Notes: generated by a model from the letters alone, not told the origin. 64,000 nucleotides of DNA from Pseudomonas sp. PB101 (GCF_009764265.1 NZ_RWIR01000070.1:1-64000); one strand, 5' to 3'. Counted from the stretch's first letter, positions 8,808-17,478 are shown. Made by a program: numbers and translations.

Positions 8808-9059
8808 TCAGTCCTGCGGATCGAGATTATCCAGCGCCCGATTCACCGCCAGCTCACCCAGCATGATCACCTGCGCAATGCCCAGCAGCGTGTTGCGCTG
8901 GGAGCCCTGCAGAAACCCCGCAAAATCACTCGCCATCACACTCGCCGACGCCAGCGATTCACAGGCATGGGCCAGCAGGGTTTCGATGTCGATGTCAGGG
9001 GCGATGAGGAACATTGTGCCGGGTTTGTTTTTGGGGGGATTGGGGGTGGGTTTGATCAT
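8808..9059 (-). CDS. Small DUF6124 (DUF3077-like) family protein
   Basis: The protein is 83 residues long. It opens with a Pro/Asn-rich tail (MIKPTPNPP), then FLIAPDIDIETLLAHACESL and a helical core ending in LGELAVNRALDNL. I recognise the multi-copy small-protein family of Pseudomonas annotated DUF3077/DUF6124; its function is unknown. I chose the ATG at 9059, which has TTGGAG upstream, over a start 51 bases earlier. It ends 16 bases from the DUF3613 gene, tail to tail. A strongly paired sequence at 9115-9196 lies in its probable 5' leader. Confidence 0.78.
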   Translation of the reverse strand: MIKPTPNPPKNKPGTMFLIAPDIDIETLLAHACESLASASVMASDFAGFLQGSQRNTLLGIAQVIMLGELAVNRALDNLDPQD

Positions 9060-9114
9060 GGTGAAGCTCCAAGTATGAGAAGGAGTTGCCACTGATCGCC
9101 GCGACAGCAATCAA

Positions 9115-9196
9115 GGGTGGCAGCTGTACGCGGGGTCGCGGACCGAGCTACTTGGAAACCCGGCATACCCGAAGGTATCCCGCGCACAGCCACCAT
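9115..9196 (-). promoter_or_regulatory. Structured leader upstream of the DUF6124 gene
   Basis: On the + strand GGTGGC...TGT.CGCGGG (9116-9134) pairs with CCCGCG.ACAGCCACC (9180-9195), giving about 15 base pairs with a three-base bulge and one mismatch. Inside it ATACC and GGTAT (near 9165-9178) form a second stem with a CGAA loop. As RNA it would lie 56-137 bases before the DUF6124 start codon. It may be a cis-acting leader or a separate small RNA; I cannot name an Rfam family. The remaining bases to 9397 hold two more small palindromes: GCACT-GA-AGTGC near 9211 and TCACTG-N6-CAGTGA near 9280. Confidence 0.5.
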
Positions 9197-9397
9197 TACA
9201 TCAAACGACAGCACTGAAGTGCTTCAGTTTAGGGCGGTGGATTATGCACCAAGTAGACTTAACAGGCCGCGACAGCCCGATCACTGAATTTGCAGTGACG
9301 GACAAAGGCTAGAGATCGTACTTCCGAGGGACAACCTGAAAAGCGTGTCGGAGGTTTCCTTGGGGTTTGAGGAAAACTACACAACGTTGGTGGGCTG

Positions 9398-9570
9398 ACA
9401 GATCGCCATCGCTGGCAAGCCAGCTCCTACAGTGGGTTGGGTACATTCGGAAGAGATTGGGTGGCTGGCAGGCCGCCATCGCTAGCAAGCCAGCTCCTAC
9501 AGGGATTGAGTACATCTCAAAGAGATTGTCGGCTGGCAGGCCGTCATCGCGAGCAAGCTCGCTCCCACAG
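9398..9570. repeat. Three tandem REP units, about 70-base period
   Basis: Three same-orientation REP cores end in CAGCTCCTACAG or CTCGCTCCCACAG at 9432, 9502 and 9570. The spacers between them are similar to each other (each contains TACAT, AGAGATTG and GGCTGGCAGG), so this is a tandem duplication of REP plus spacer rather than the usual head-to-head pair. It lies in an 888-base stretch (9060-9947) without a believable gene. Confidence 0.8.
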
Positions 9571-9660
9571 AAAAGCAAAAGCAAAAGCCGCGTACACCCG
9601 CTGCTCTTCACCACTCATCAGGCCGAGCGTTAGCTCGCCTGCAGCTCTTGATCTTGATCC

Positions 9661-9931
9661 ACCCGCCCCCTCGGGAGGCTGAGTGGAGGTGTTCATCCGG
9701 GGATTGGCGCGCAGCGCCGTTCGACGCAGTCGAACACGCTGCATGTAGGTCGAAGCGAAGCCGACCGGAGGGCAGTGTCCCCGGATGGATACCGGAGCGA
9801 AGGAACCCCGAGCCTTAGCGAGGGGCCGTACGCAAGGGGCGAGACTTTTTGGTTCCTTTTGTGTCGTTTGACAAAAGGGACTCGCCGTAAGGGCGAAACC
9901 GTAAGCCGCCGTTACCGAAGAAATGGATATG
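9661..9931. repeat. Long intergenic repeat, copy B
   Basis: This is the second copy of the element at 1-277, in the same orientation. The outer stem is GGCGAG (9838-9843)/CTCGCC (9881-9886). The inner stem CCTTTTGT (9855-9862)/ACAAAAGG (9871-9878) differs in sequence from copy A but keeps pairing, which suggests that a folded form is conserved. It ends 16 bases from the stop codon of pprB. An open frame crossing it (9544-9936, - strand) is a repeat artefact. Confidence 0.88.
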
Positions 9932-9947
9932 TACACAACCTAAAAAA

Positions 9948-10736
9948 TCAATGCGCCGTAATCCGCTGCCGCCCCCCCGAACTGCTGGGCGACAAAGCCA
10001 GAGCCAACTGCGTCCGATTATGCATATGCGTCAACCGCAAAACCTGCGACACATACAACTTCACCGTGTTCTCGGTAATCCCCAACTCACAGGCAATCTG
10101 ATAATTGGTCTGCCCCTTGCCCACCAACCGCGCCACCTCCAGTTGCCGTGGCGACAGCTGATGGAAAATCGCCGGAATCTCCAGCGCATCGACATCAGCG
10201 CCACCCCGCTCACCTGAGTCCACCGCCTGCGGACCACGCCGCACCTTGTCCAGGTCCTGGTACAGATCATCGATCGACTCGGACAAATACTGCAGCTTCT
10301 GATTCAAATGCCCCAACTGCAGGTTCTTGTGCTTCTCCTGCAAGGCAATTTCCTGACGCTGCAAACCTTCGAACAACTCATTCAGGTCGATCGGCTTCTG
10401 GTAGTAGTCGGCAACGCCAGCACGCAAGGCCTTGATCACGTCCTGCTTGTCGGCATGCCCGGTGAGCATGATCGCCTCGAACGCCCGGTGCTTGCCCGAC
10501 AGCCGCTGCAGCTCCTGCATCAGCTCAAGGCCATCCATGCCGGGCATGTGCAAGTCCAGCAGCACCAAGCCAATATCGAGGTCTTCGTTGAAACGCTCGA
10601 TCGCCTGACGACCCGACTCGCAGGGAACACAACGGTAACCTTTGCTCTCCAGAAACTCGCAAAGCTCTTCAACGATCAGAGGCGCATCGTCGACCACAAG
10701 GACTTTTACTGCCGAAGTAAACTTGCTCACGTGCAA
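9948..10736 (-). CDS. pprB: LuxR-type response regulator PprB
   Basis: The 262-residue protein has a receiver domain (about 10-130, phospho-acceptor Asp61 in LLDLHMPG), a central coiled segment (about 130-165) and a C-terminal LuxR/FixJ helix-turn-helix at about 193-250 (LSPRQLEVARLVGKGQ...ITENTVKLYVSQVLR). Its position in the flp-tad locus beside fppA and pprA identifies it as PprB. In P. aeruginosa PprB activates Flp pili, CupE fimbriae and the BapA adhesin after phosphorylation by PprA. It is transcribed toward the repeat at 9661, and I see no convincing terminator in between. Confidence 0.9.
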   Translation of the reverse strand: MHVSKFTSAVKVLVVDDAPLIVEELCEFLESKGYRCVPCESGRQAIERFNEDLDIGLVLLDLHMPGMDGLELMQELQRLSGKHRAFEAIMLTGHADKQDVIKALRAGVADYYQKPIDLNELFEGLQRQEIALQEKHKNLQLGHLNQKLQYLSESIDDLYQDLDKVRRGPQAVDSGERGGADVDALEIPAIFHQLSPRQLEVARLVGKGQTNYQIACELGITENTVKLYVSQVLRLTHMHNRTQLALALSPSSSGGRQRITAH

Positions 10737-10838
10737 CTCCCTGTCAGGCCAAAGGTTGACCCGTCCCTCACCGACAGCCAGCGGCTGTACAGTCTGAAAA
10801 GTAGACGTAGTTTCCGGCTATGTACATACAAGGCTCGA

Positions 10839-11309
10839 TTAGCGGAGCCAGGCCAATGTCAGCAGCATTCCCGCCAGCACGAACGGAGCAAATGGCTGCT
10901 TCTTTGACATTCCAGGCGCCATATAACAAAGATGGGTTCTAAGCCCTTGACTCATATGAAGCCAGACTCTTGGCGCCAGCAGCAGCCAGAAAACACTGGC
11001 CAAACCGGCGCCAATAAACGTACCGAGCACGTGCATACCGTCCGTCGCAAGACCCAGGGCGGCCATGAGTTTCACGTCGCCGCCGCCCAGGCGCCTCATG
11101 GAATAACCCGGCAGCGTGAAGCCCAGCGCCAGCAACAACGCCCAGCCCCCCTGTTGCGCCTCGGCGCCCAGCCAGGTCGTGCCGCTCCACAGCAGCCATG
11201 CCAGGGCCAGGGCGCCGACGCCCAGGGTCAGGCCATTGGCGATGTGCCGTTGGCGGGCATCCTGTGCGGCGCACAGTGCCAACCAGATCAGTAGGACAAA
11301 GCTCTGCAT
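10839..11309 (-). CDS. fppA: Flp prepilin peptidase FppA/TadV
   Basis: The 156-residue inner-membrane aspartic peptidase (A24 family) cleaves Flp, TadE/F-type and similar prepilins. The two catalytic aspartates are Asp17 (QDARQRHIAN) and Asp78 in the GxGD motif (LGGGDVK). The protein is largely hydrophobic with about five membrane helices and lacks the N-terminal methylase domain of PilD, as expected for FppA/TadV. It lies 102 bases upstream of pprB on the same strand and may share its transcript. Divergent from the minor pilin gene at 11385. Confidence 0.9.
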   Translation of the reverse strand: MQSFVLLIWLALCAAQDARQRHIANGLTLGVGALALAWLLWSGTTWLGAEAQQGGWALLLALGFTLPGYSMRRLGGGDVKLMAALGLATDGMHVLGTFIGAGLASVFWLLLAPRVWLHMSQGLRTHLCYMAPGMSKKQPFAPFVLAGMLLTLAWLR

Positions 11310-11384
11310 TCGGTAAAAAACGTCCGTTTCGGCTGAATGATTCTATGCTGACATTACACAGTGATGGTCAGGGTAGACGCACTC

Positions 11385-11825
11385 ATGAAAGCCAGCCTCC
11401 CCCACAAACAAAAAGGTGCCGCAGCGATTGAGTTCGCCCTGGTGTTCATCATTTTCTTTGGCGTGTTCTACGGCATCATCAGTTACAGCCTGCCGCTGTT
11501 GCTGATGCAGTCGTTCAACCAGTCGACCGCCGAAGCCGTGCGCCGCAGCGTGGCGCTGGACCCGGCTACCCCCGGCTACAATGCCGCCCTGATTGCCCGC
11601 GCCACAACGGAGCTGACCACGCAAACAGCCTGGATTCCACCGGCCCTGAACTTCGATGCCGCCACCGACGCCACCGTCAACTTCGTGGACGGGTTGCTGA
11701 CCGTTCGCATCAATTACCCCACCAGTAAAATCAGCGCCGTCATTCCGTTCCTGAATTTGCCGGGCATCGGTCAGGTACCCAATCTGCCGGCCACCCTCAC
11801 GGCCAGTTCGAGCCTGCAGTTTTGA
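11385..11825 (+). CDS. tadF: TadE/TadF-like minor pseudopilin
   Basis: The 146-residue protein has a short basic leader (MKASLPHKQKG) followed by AAAIEFALVF, which is a prepilin-type cleavage site with Glu at +5 and a hydrophobic helix, the TadE/TadF pattern. These pseudopilins are processed by FppA and are needed for Flp pilus biogenesis. I chose the ATG at 11385 because it begins the leader; starts at 11361 (GTG) and 11364 would add eight or seven residues. Its stop codon overlaps the next gene by four bases. The exact label, TadE or TadF, is uncertain. Confidence 0.78.
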   Translation: MKASLPHKQKGAAAIEFALVFIIFFGVFYGIISYSLPLLLMQSFNQSTAEAVRRSVALDPATPGYNAALIARATTELTTQTAWIPPALNFDAATDATVNFVDGLLTVRINYPTSKISAVIPFLNLPGIGQVPNLPATLTASSSLQF

Positions 11826-14560
11826 GCGCTGGGGATAAACTTTTCGGGCGCCTGCTCCACCGCCATCCGCCGCCCCCGCAGGAGTTGCCGGAGACGCTGC
11901 GGGTGCAGGGTTTCGGATTGCAGATGCAGCTCAACGCAGAGGGCCGTGTCGTTCAACTGAGCGGTCCGCTGCGCCACTTGCTGGCCCAGCAACCGCCCCG
12001 CGCGCAGGCACCGCACCTGCTCGACTTCCTGTTGCCCCACAGCTGCCTGGTCATCGAAGGTGCGCCGACGCACTGGCAGGGCCAGACCCTGGACCTGGAT
12101 TTTTACAGCCTCAGCGGTCCGCCGCTGCATTTGCGCGGCTGGGTGCAGCCCTTGGCCGAGGCCTGGTTGTTGCAGTTGCTCGACATCGGCGACTTGCTGA
12201 TGGAGCGCCGACAATCGCGCAACCGCGAGCAATGCCAGGTGCTGGCGATGCAGATCGCCGAACAGTTGCGCCTGTGCAGCCTGACGCGCCTGCCCGACGT
12301 GCTGGGCGACCAACTGCAATGCCTGACCATGCGTTTTCAGATCCCCTGCATTGCCTTGGCCTTGCTCGATGAGCAGGAACAGGGCTGGCAAATTCACCAG
12401 CACTACGGCGCTTTCGATGCACCGCAGCTCTGGCAAAACGGCCAGCGCCTGGGCACCGGGCTGGACAGTCTGAGCGGCTCGGCACCGCAGCACCTGACCC
12501 TGCGCGAACACCCGCGCCTGCAGGACACCTTCGGCAATACCGATGGCTTCGCCGTGCCTTACCACGATGCGCATGGGGTGGTCGCCTGGTTGCTGTGCGG
12601 TTTCTACACGGCGCCTCAACGCGCGCCCGACGTCACGGAACGCGACTGGCTGCAAATCACCGCCGCGCTCGCCAGCCCCTTGCTCGAACGCCTGCGCGAG
12701 CACCGTCATCATCTGCAACTGGAACGCCTGGAATCGCTGCAAGCGTTGTTGGGCACGGGCTGGTGGGAAGTCTTCAGTGACAGCGACGAGGTGCAGTTGG
12801 CGCCTTCGCTGGCCACAGCCCTGAACCTTCAATCGCATTTGTCCGTGCAGAACTGGCTTGATCAGGTGTATCCCGCCGACCGCGAAGAGCTGCGCATGCG
12901 CCTGCAAGACTTGCAAGCGTCGGGCGTGCCGCTACTGATGTGCGTGCGCCTGTTCCGCCCCGACGATGTGCCCGACCCCGTCTGGTACCGCCTGCAAGGC
13001 CAGGCCTTGGGGGTGGGAAAACACCGTCGGCTGGTGGGTTTCATGCTCGACATCAGCGACATCAAGAATCAGCAGCAGAGCGCCGCCGCCGCCCATGCAC
13101 GCCTGGACAATCTGATCGCCAGCTCTCCGGCAGTGATCTATGTGCAGCGATATGACGAAGGCGCGCTGCAACCGGTGTTCTTCAGCGACAGCCTGTTGCC
13201 ATTGCTCGGCTGGACCCTGGCCGACTGCGCCCCCGGAACGCTGGTCGAGCGGGTGCACCCCGACGACCGCCCGCAGTATTTCGAGCGCACCCGGCAGTTG
13301 CTGCGTGAAGGCTCGGTGCGTGCGCGCTATCGCTTGCGCGACAGCCGCGGCGATTATCACTGGCTGCTCGATGAAGCGAAGTTGCTGCGCGACGACCTCG
13401 GCTTGCCGGTGGAAGCCGTGGGCCTGTGGCTGGACGTCACCGAAGCGACCCTGGCCACCGAGCAGGTTCGCCAGAGTGAGGAACGCTACCGGATTCTGGT
13501 GGAAGACTCGCCGGCGATGATCTGCCGCTACCAGCCGGACCTGACCCTGACCTTCGGCAACCGTCCGTTGGCGACCTATCTGGAACTGTCGCCCGAGCAA
13601 TTGCCGGGGGTGAACCTGGGCAGCTGGATGTCCCCGGAGCAACGAGACGCGTTCACCCAACGACTGAGCCAGCTGAGCCCCGAGTTTCCGGTGAGCACCG
13701 CCGAGATCAACCTGCAACTGCCCGGCCGCGAGCACGCCTGGTGGGTCTGGTCCGATCGCGGGGTGTTCGACGAACAGGGCCGCTTGCTCGAGGTTCAGGC
13801 CGTGGGGCGTGACAATACCGAGGTGCGGCGCTCGCAACAGCAGCTCACGCAAAGTGCGAAAATGGCCACCCTCGGTGAAATGGCCACCGGCCTGGCCCAT
13901 GAAATCAACCAGCCGTTGAACGTGATGCGCATGGCCATCGTCAATGTGCTCAAGCGCCTCGCCAACGGCGACGTACAGGTCGATTACCTGATCGACAAGC
14001 TCACCCGCATCGACACGCAAGTGCAGCGCGCCGCGCGGGTGGTGGACCACATGCGGGTGTTCGGCCGCCGCTCGGAAATCGAGCAGCAACCGTTCAATCC
14101 GGCCCAGGCCATCGAAGGCACGCTGTCGCTGTTGTCCGAGGGCCTGCGCGGCAAGGGCATCGACCTGCGCATCAGCGAGACCGGTTTTGACGTGCAGGTG
14201 CGCGGCTACGTCGATCAGCTTGAACAGGTGCTGATCAACCTGATGGTCAACGCCCGGGACGCACTGCTGGGCAAGCGCGAGACCCAGCCCGGGTTCAAAC
14301 CGTGGATTTCGCTGTACGCCGAACAGGATGCGCACTCGGTACGCCTGTGGGTCGAGGACAACGGCGGCGGTATCGACCGGCGTTTGCTGGAGCGCATATT
14401 CGAGCCGTTCTTCACCACCAAGGCGGTGGGCGTCGGCACCGGCCTGGGGCTCTCGGTGAGTTACGGCATCGTCGAAAACATGGGCGGCAAACTGAGCGTG
14501 AGGAACTCCACCGAGGGTGCGCGCTTCTGCATCGAACTGCCGATCGTGCTGGCGGACTAG
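11822..14560 (+). CDS. pprA: Multi-PAS sensor histidine kinase PprA
   Basis: This soluble-looking 912-residue kinase has no obvious membrane span. A PAS-like region is at about 15-110, a GAF-like region at about 130-290, and three PAS domains at about 300-415, 425-545 and 550-670. A HisKA domain follows with His693 (GLAHEINQPLN), then an HATPase domain with N box (NLMVNARDAL), DNGGGI and GVGTGLGLS. It is the PprA kinase that phosphorylates PprB. The start appears to be TTG at 11822, overlapping the previous stop (TTGA); no better start lies nearby, so the exact N-terminus is uncertain. Its TAG stop shares a CTAG palindrome with the stop of convergent tadG. Confidence 0.85.
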   Translation: MSAGDKLFGRLLHRHPPPPQELPETLRVQGFGLQMQLNAEGRVVQLSGPLRHLLAQQPPRAQAPHLLDFLLPHSCLVIEGAPTHWQGQTLDLDFYSLSGPPLHLRGWVQPLAEAWLLQLLDIGDLLMERRQSRNREQCQVLAMQIAEQLRLCSLTRLPDVLGDQLQCLTMRFQIPCIALALLDEQEQGWQIHQHYGAFDAPQLWQNGQRLGTGLDSLSGSAPQHLTLREHPRLQDTFGNTDGFAVPYHDAHGVVAWLLCGFYTAPQRAPDVTERDWLQITAALASPLLERLREHRHHLQLERLESLQALLGTGWWEVFSDSDEVQLAPSLATALNLQSHLSVQNWLDQVYPADREELRMRLQDLQASGVPLLMCVRLFRPDDVPDPVWYRLQGQALGVGKHRRLVGFMLDISDIKNQQQSAAAAHARLDNLIASSPAVIYVQRYDEGALQPVFFSDSLLPLLGWTLADCAPGTLVERVHPDDRPQYFERTRQLLREGSVRARYRLRDSRGDYHWLLDEAKLLRDDLGLPVEAVGLWLDVTEATLATEQVRQSEERYRILVEDSPAMICRYQPDLTLTFGNRPLATYLELSPEQLPGVNLGSWMSPEQRDAFTQRLSQLSPEFPVSTAEINLQLPGREHAWWVWSDRGVFDEQGRLLEVQAVGRDNTEVRRSQQQLTQSAKMATLGEMATGLAHEINQPLNVMRMAIVNVLKRLANGDVQVDYLIDKLTRIDTQVQRAARVVDHMRVFGRRSEIEQQPFNPAQAIEGTLSLLSEGLRGKGIDLRISETGFDVQVRGYVDQLEQVLINLMVNARDALLGKRETQPGFKPWISLYAEQDAHSVRLWVEDNGGGIDRRLLERIFEPFFTTKAVGVGTGLGLSVSYGIVENMGGKLSVRNSTEGARFCIELPIVLAD

Positions 14561-16527
14561 ATCACCAGCGACGGGCGTCCGGGCGGTTTGCAACTGAGGT
14601 TGGCGCCGACATCGACCTTGTTCAGGGTAATCCCGAGACTGGACAGCAACCCGTCGAGAATGGGGTCGAGCACGGGGCTGAGCAACGTCTGTATCGCGGC
14701 CCCCAATGTACTGTTGATGCCGTTGAGGGTACCGGCCGCAACCACCAGCAAATCACCCAGCAGACTCGACCCGGTGGGTTTGTAGGCCTGCACCTGCACT
14801 CCGCTCAGCGTGGCCTTCAGACTGTTGACGATGCCTTGCGTACCGAGGCTGTAGTACAGCGGCGGCTGTTTGATTTCCGGTGGCTGGTTATAGACATGGT
14901 TGCTTTGGGTGCTGGCCACCGAGGTATCGATTTTCACCCCGAGCCCGCCGCCATAAAACGGTACGCGAGGGCTCACGTTGCAGTTCCAGAACACACAACT
15001 GACCTTGCCGATGTCAATCAACGCCAAGGGCTTCACGCTGACATCGGCTGACGATGAAAACGCGTTGGCGGTATCGATGCTACCGACCTTCAGTTTGACC
15101 AACGACGTGTTGGTCTGGGTGGTGAGGGTCTTGGTGGCGGCGCTGGCGCAGGTGTAGCCGGTCACATGGCTATCGGCGGCGGCGACCTCCAGCACGATGT
15201 CTATCGTCGGCGTCGGCAGGATCTTCAGGTCGGTCTTGTCGCAGGATCCGGTCAACGTGCAAAGCAGAGAGCCGAGCGTGCCGGCAATATTGAGGTGCAA
15301 CAAGTTGTTCAAGGTGTCCGCAAGACCGCCCAGCAGTGTAGGGCTGGCGACCTCGTTGACCAGGCCTGTGATGCCGGACAGCACCGGCAACTCGAGTGAC
15401 AGCACCGTGCGCACCTGCGCCGTGCGCACGTAGATCCGGTTGGGATCATTGAGCTGGCCAGTCACCAGCGCCGGGTTGCCAATGGCAGACAACTGCGGTG
15501 GCTGGATGACTTTGACCTTGACCCCGCCACTGGCCAGCCCCGGAATGTTCAACGGGATGTTGGCGATGGCGGCGTTCTGGCTGTTGGCCAACTGGATAAA
15601 GGCTTCGACCAACTGGAACACCTGCAAATTGGTATTGAGTGCCGATGAAACCGTCCCGGTCTGCAGTTGCAGCAATTGCCCCAGGACAATCGACGTACTG
15701 CCCGCGGCCGCCTTCAAACCCGTCAGCCCGCTGACCGCCACACTGGTCGTCGGGCCCGCTGCCTGAAGTACGGTGATGGCCGTGTTCAGCAATTGGTTGA
15801 GGCTGATGTTGGTGTTCAACAATTGAGTGTAATTGCCTGCGCTGACATTCACGTCGAGGGCCAATTGGTTCAGGTAACCCAGCAGGCTGATCTGGGTGTC
15901 GACCAGCCCCTGCCAGCCCGCGACACTCAGGTTCAGGCTGCCGCCCAGCATCTGCCCCAGCAGCAGGTTCAAGGCCGCTGATTTGTTGGCGTCGACCACC
16001 AGCGCCGTGCTGCCGATAGTCAACATCGCCAGCGGCGGCAGAGTCGCCGGGGCGCTGACCGCCGTGGCGGTCAACTGAGTAGTCAGGGCCACGGGCCCAG
16101 GCCCCATCAGCGCATAAATACCCGCCGCAATGCTGGTCGGTACCGTGTGGGTGACGATCACCCGAACCGCGTCTTTTTTGCTGGCATCGACAGCGAAGGC
16201 CCGAAGGTTATTGGCCCCCGTCTGCAAAGTGCCGCAGGTGGTGTTCAGGGTCATGCTGTCGGCGGCGTTATAGCCGTTGCGAGTGGCGCTGGCCTGGGCA
16301 TAAGTCGGCGCGGTGGTCGCCGGCACCAGGCAATCGCCGTTGCGACTGACCGCTTCCAGTGCCGCCACATCGGCGATGCGCTGCAGCTTGCGTTGCTCCA
16401 GGTACAACCTGCCGGTGTCGACCACCAGCAACATGAACCCCAGGGCCATTGTCAGGGTCAACGCGGCCATCAAACCGATCGCCCCCCGTTGCCGGGCCGG
16501 GCCGCGAAACTGCAGGCGGGGAGACAT
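14557..16527 (-). CDS. tadG: Flp pilus protein TadG
   Basis: The 656-residue protein has a short basic N-terminus, one membrane helix at about 18-37 and the TadE/TadG-like domain (TGRLYLEQRKLQRIADVAALEA), followed by a long, probably periplasmic region rich in Leu, Asn, Thr and Val. TadG anchors or stabilises the Flp pilus machine. The start at 16527 has an AAGGAG Shine-Dalgarno site seven bases upstream; a start 42 bases earlier is less likely. The gene is convergent with pprA, and the two stop codons overlap in CTAG at 14557-14560. Confidence 0.86.
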   Translation of the reverse strand: MSPRLQFRGPARQRGAIGLMAALTLTMALGFMLLVVDTGRLYLEQRKLQRIADVAALEAVSRNGDCLVPATTAPTYAQASATRNGYNAADSMTLNTTCGTLQTGANNLRAFAVDASKKDAVRVIVTHTVPTSIAAGIYALMGPGPVALTTQLTATAVSAPATLPPLAMLTIGSTALVVDANKSAALNLLLGQMLGGSLNLSVAGWQGLVDTQISLLGYLNQLALDVNVSAGNYTQLLNTNISLNQLLNTAITVLQAAGPTTSVAVSGLTGLKAAAGSTSIVLGQLLQLQTGTVSSALNTNLQVFQLVEAFIQLANSQNAAIANIPLNIPGLASGGVKVKVIQPPQLSAIGNPALVTGQLNDPNRIYVRTAQVRTVLSLELPVLSGITGLVNEVASPTLLGGLADTLNNLLHLNIAGTLGSLLCTLTGSCDKTDLKILPTPTIDIVLEVAAADSHVTGYTCASAATKTLTTQTNTSLVKLKVGSIDTANAFSSSADVSVKPLALIDIGKVSCVFWNCNVSPRVPFYGGGLGVKIDTSVASTQSNHVYNQPPEIKQPPLYYSLGTQGIVNSLKATLSGVQVQAYKPTGSSLLGDLLVVAAGTLNGINSTLGAAIQTLLSPVLDPILDGLLSSLGITLNKVDVGANLSCKPPGRPSLVI

Positions 16528-16662
16528 GGCGCACTCCTTTGCCGGCACACTGCCGGGTGCTACCTCCATTGGTGAGAAGCAGTGTAGTCAAGGGTGGCAG
16601 AGGCTGCTGGCAACTTGCCAGTGTCGGTACCAAAAAAGGTTCCTCACGCAATCACGCAGGAA

Positions 16663-16764
16663 CTGTAGGAGCCGGCTTGCTGGCGATGGACTCAAGTGCG
16701 CCGCGTTCTATCAGGACGCACGCGTTATCGTTAACGACCCTCGCCAGCAAGCCGGCTCCTACAG
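16663..16764. repeat. REP doublet (REPIN), GCCGGC core
   Basis: Two inverted REPs, TGTAGGAGCCGGCTTGCTGG (16664-16683) and its partner at 16742-16764, enclose a 53-base spacer. The spacer closely resembles that of the doublet at 26029-26130, sharing GCGTTATCGTT and the surrounding bases. It lies between the tadG start and the DUF4136 gene. The rest of the 290-base gap holds the terminator at 16813 and nothing else I recognise. Confidence 0.85.
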
Positions 16765-16812
16765 GGACCATACCCACGCGGAAATAAAGTGACCTCCAAG
16801 CCAGTGAAAGCC

Positions 16813-16843
16813 TCAAAAAAACCCCTGCGGGGGCGCAGGGGTT
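16813..16843 (-). terminator. Rho-independent terminator of the DUF4136 operon
   Basis: AACCCCTGC (16820-16828) pairs with GCAGGGGTT (16835-16843) around a six-base loop. Read on the - strand it is followed by a run of seven T. It lies 17 bases after the stop codon of the DUF4136 gene. Confidence 0.85.
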
Positions 16844-16859
16844 GAGGGGTTGGCTGATT

Positions 16860-17423
16860 CTAGGACGCGCGCGGTGGATAGTTGGCCAATATCCGCGTGA
16901 CCGTTTCCAGGATGGCATCGCGACGATCCGACGGGTTCGGTGTGCGGCTGAGTATCTGTTCATCACTGCCGCGCCACACCAGTTTGCCGTCCTTGCCATC
17001 GAGCAGGTCAATCTGGATGGTCGCCACTTTGTAGCTGACATTGCGGGTTTCGTTGTACATCGGGGCGCCGTAATAGCCGTACCACGGGTAGCCCCAGCCG
17101 CCGCCGTAGTTGGTGGTCACCTGTTGTTGGCGCTCTTCGACAATCAGGTAGGTCTGCACATTCAAATCACCCTTGGTGCCTGCGGCGGCCGGACGCAGGC
17201 CGCGCTGATCCAGTTGATCGGCAACCGCCTGACGGATGCGCTGTTCGGTCAGGTCGCTCTTGATCCGTGGATCATCGGGGCGGTATTGCAGGGCGGGTTC
17301 TTTCCAGGCCCAGCTGCGATAGGCCGCAAAATCGCGGCTGGCGTCGAAGTCATGATTGACCTGGTTGGCGGCGCAGGCACTGAGCAACACGGCCACTGCC
17401 AGTAAAACGAAACGGCGGAACAT
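16860..17423 (-). CDS. DUF4136 lipoprotein, copy 1
   Basis: The 187-residue protein has a lipoprotein signal (LLSAC, Cys17) and the DUF4136 fold. Typical motifs are HDFDASRDFAAYRSWAW near the N-terminus and IQIDLLDGKDGKLVWRG near the C-terminus. A Gly/Tyr/Trp-rich loop (about 108-125) interrupts the domain. The function of the family is unknown; it is an envelope lipoprotein. The adjacent gene at 17479 is a paralogue, separated by 55 bases, and the two are probably one operon ending at the terminator at 16813. Confidence 0.85.
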   Translation of the reverse strand: MFRRFVLLAVAVLLSACAANQVNHDFDASRDFAAYRSWAWKEPALQYRPDDPRIKSDLTEQRIRQAVADQLDQRGLRPAAAGTKGDLNVQTYLIVEERQQQVTTNYGGGWGYPWYGYYGAPMYNETRNVSYKVATIQIDLLDGKDGKLVWRGSDEQILSRTPNPSDRRDAILETVTRILANYPPRAS

Positions 17424-17478
17424 GATGATTCTCCGGTTGAAGGCATGATCCTGTGGAATGCTTCTTATCTACAAGAAG

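Noticed and set aside
9398..9570. Possible CRISPR array
   Set aside because: Only three units occur, the repeats are REP palindromes found all over the window, the spacers resemble each other, and there are no cas genes.
9544..9936. 130-codon open frame across the repeat copy B
   Set aside because: It consists of REP and repeat sequence. Similar frames arise wherever the repeat occurs, and there is no ribosome site.
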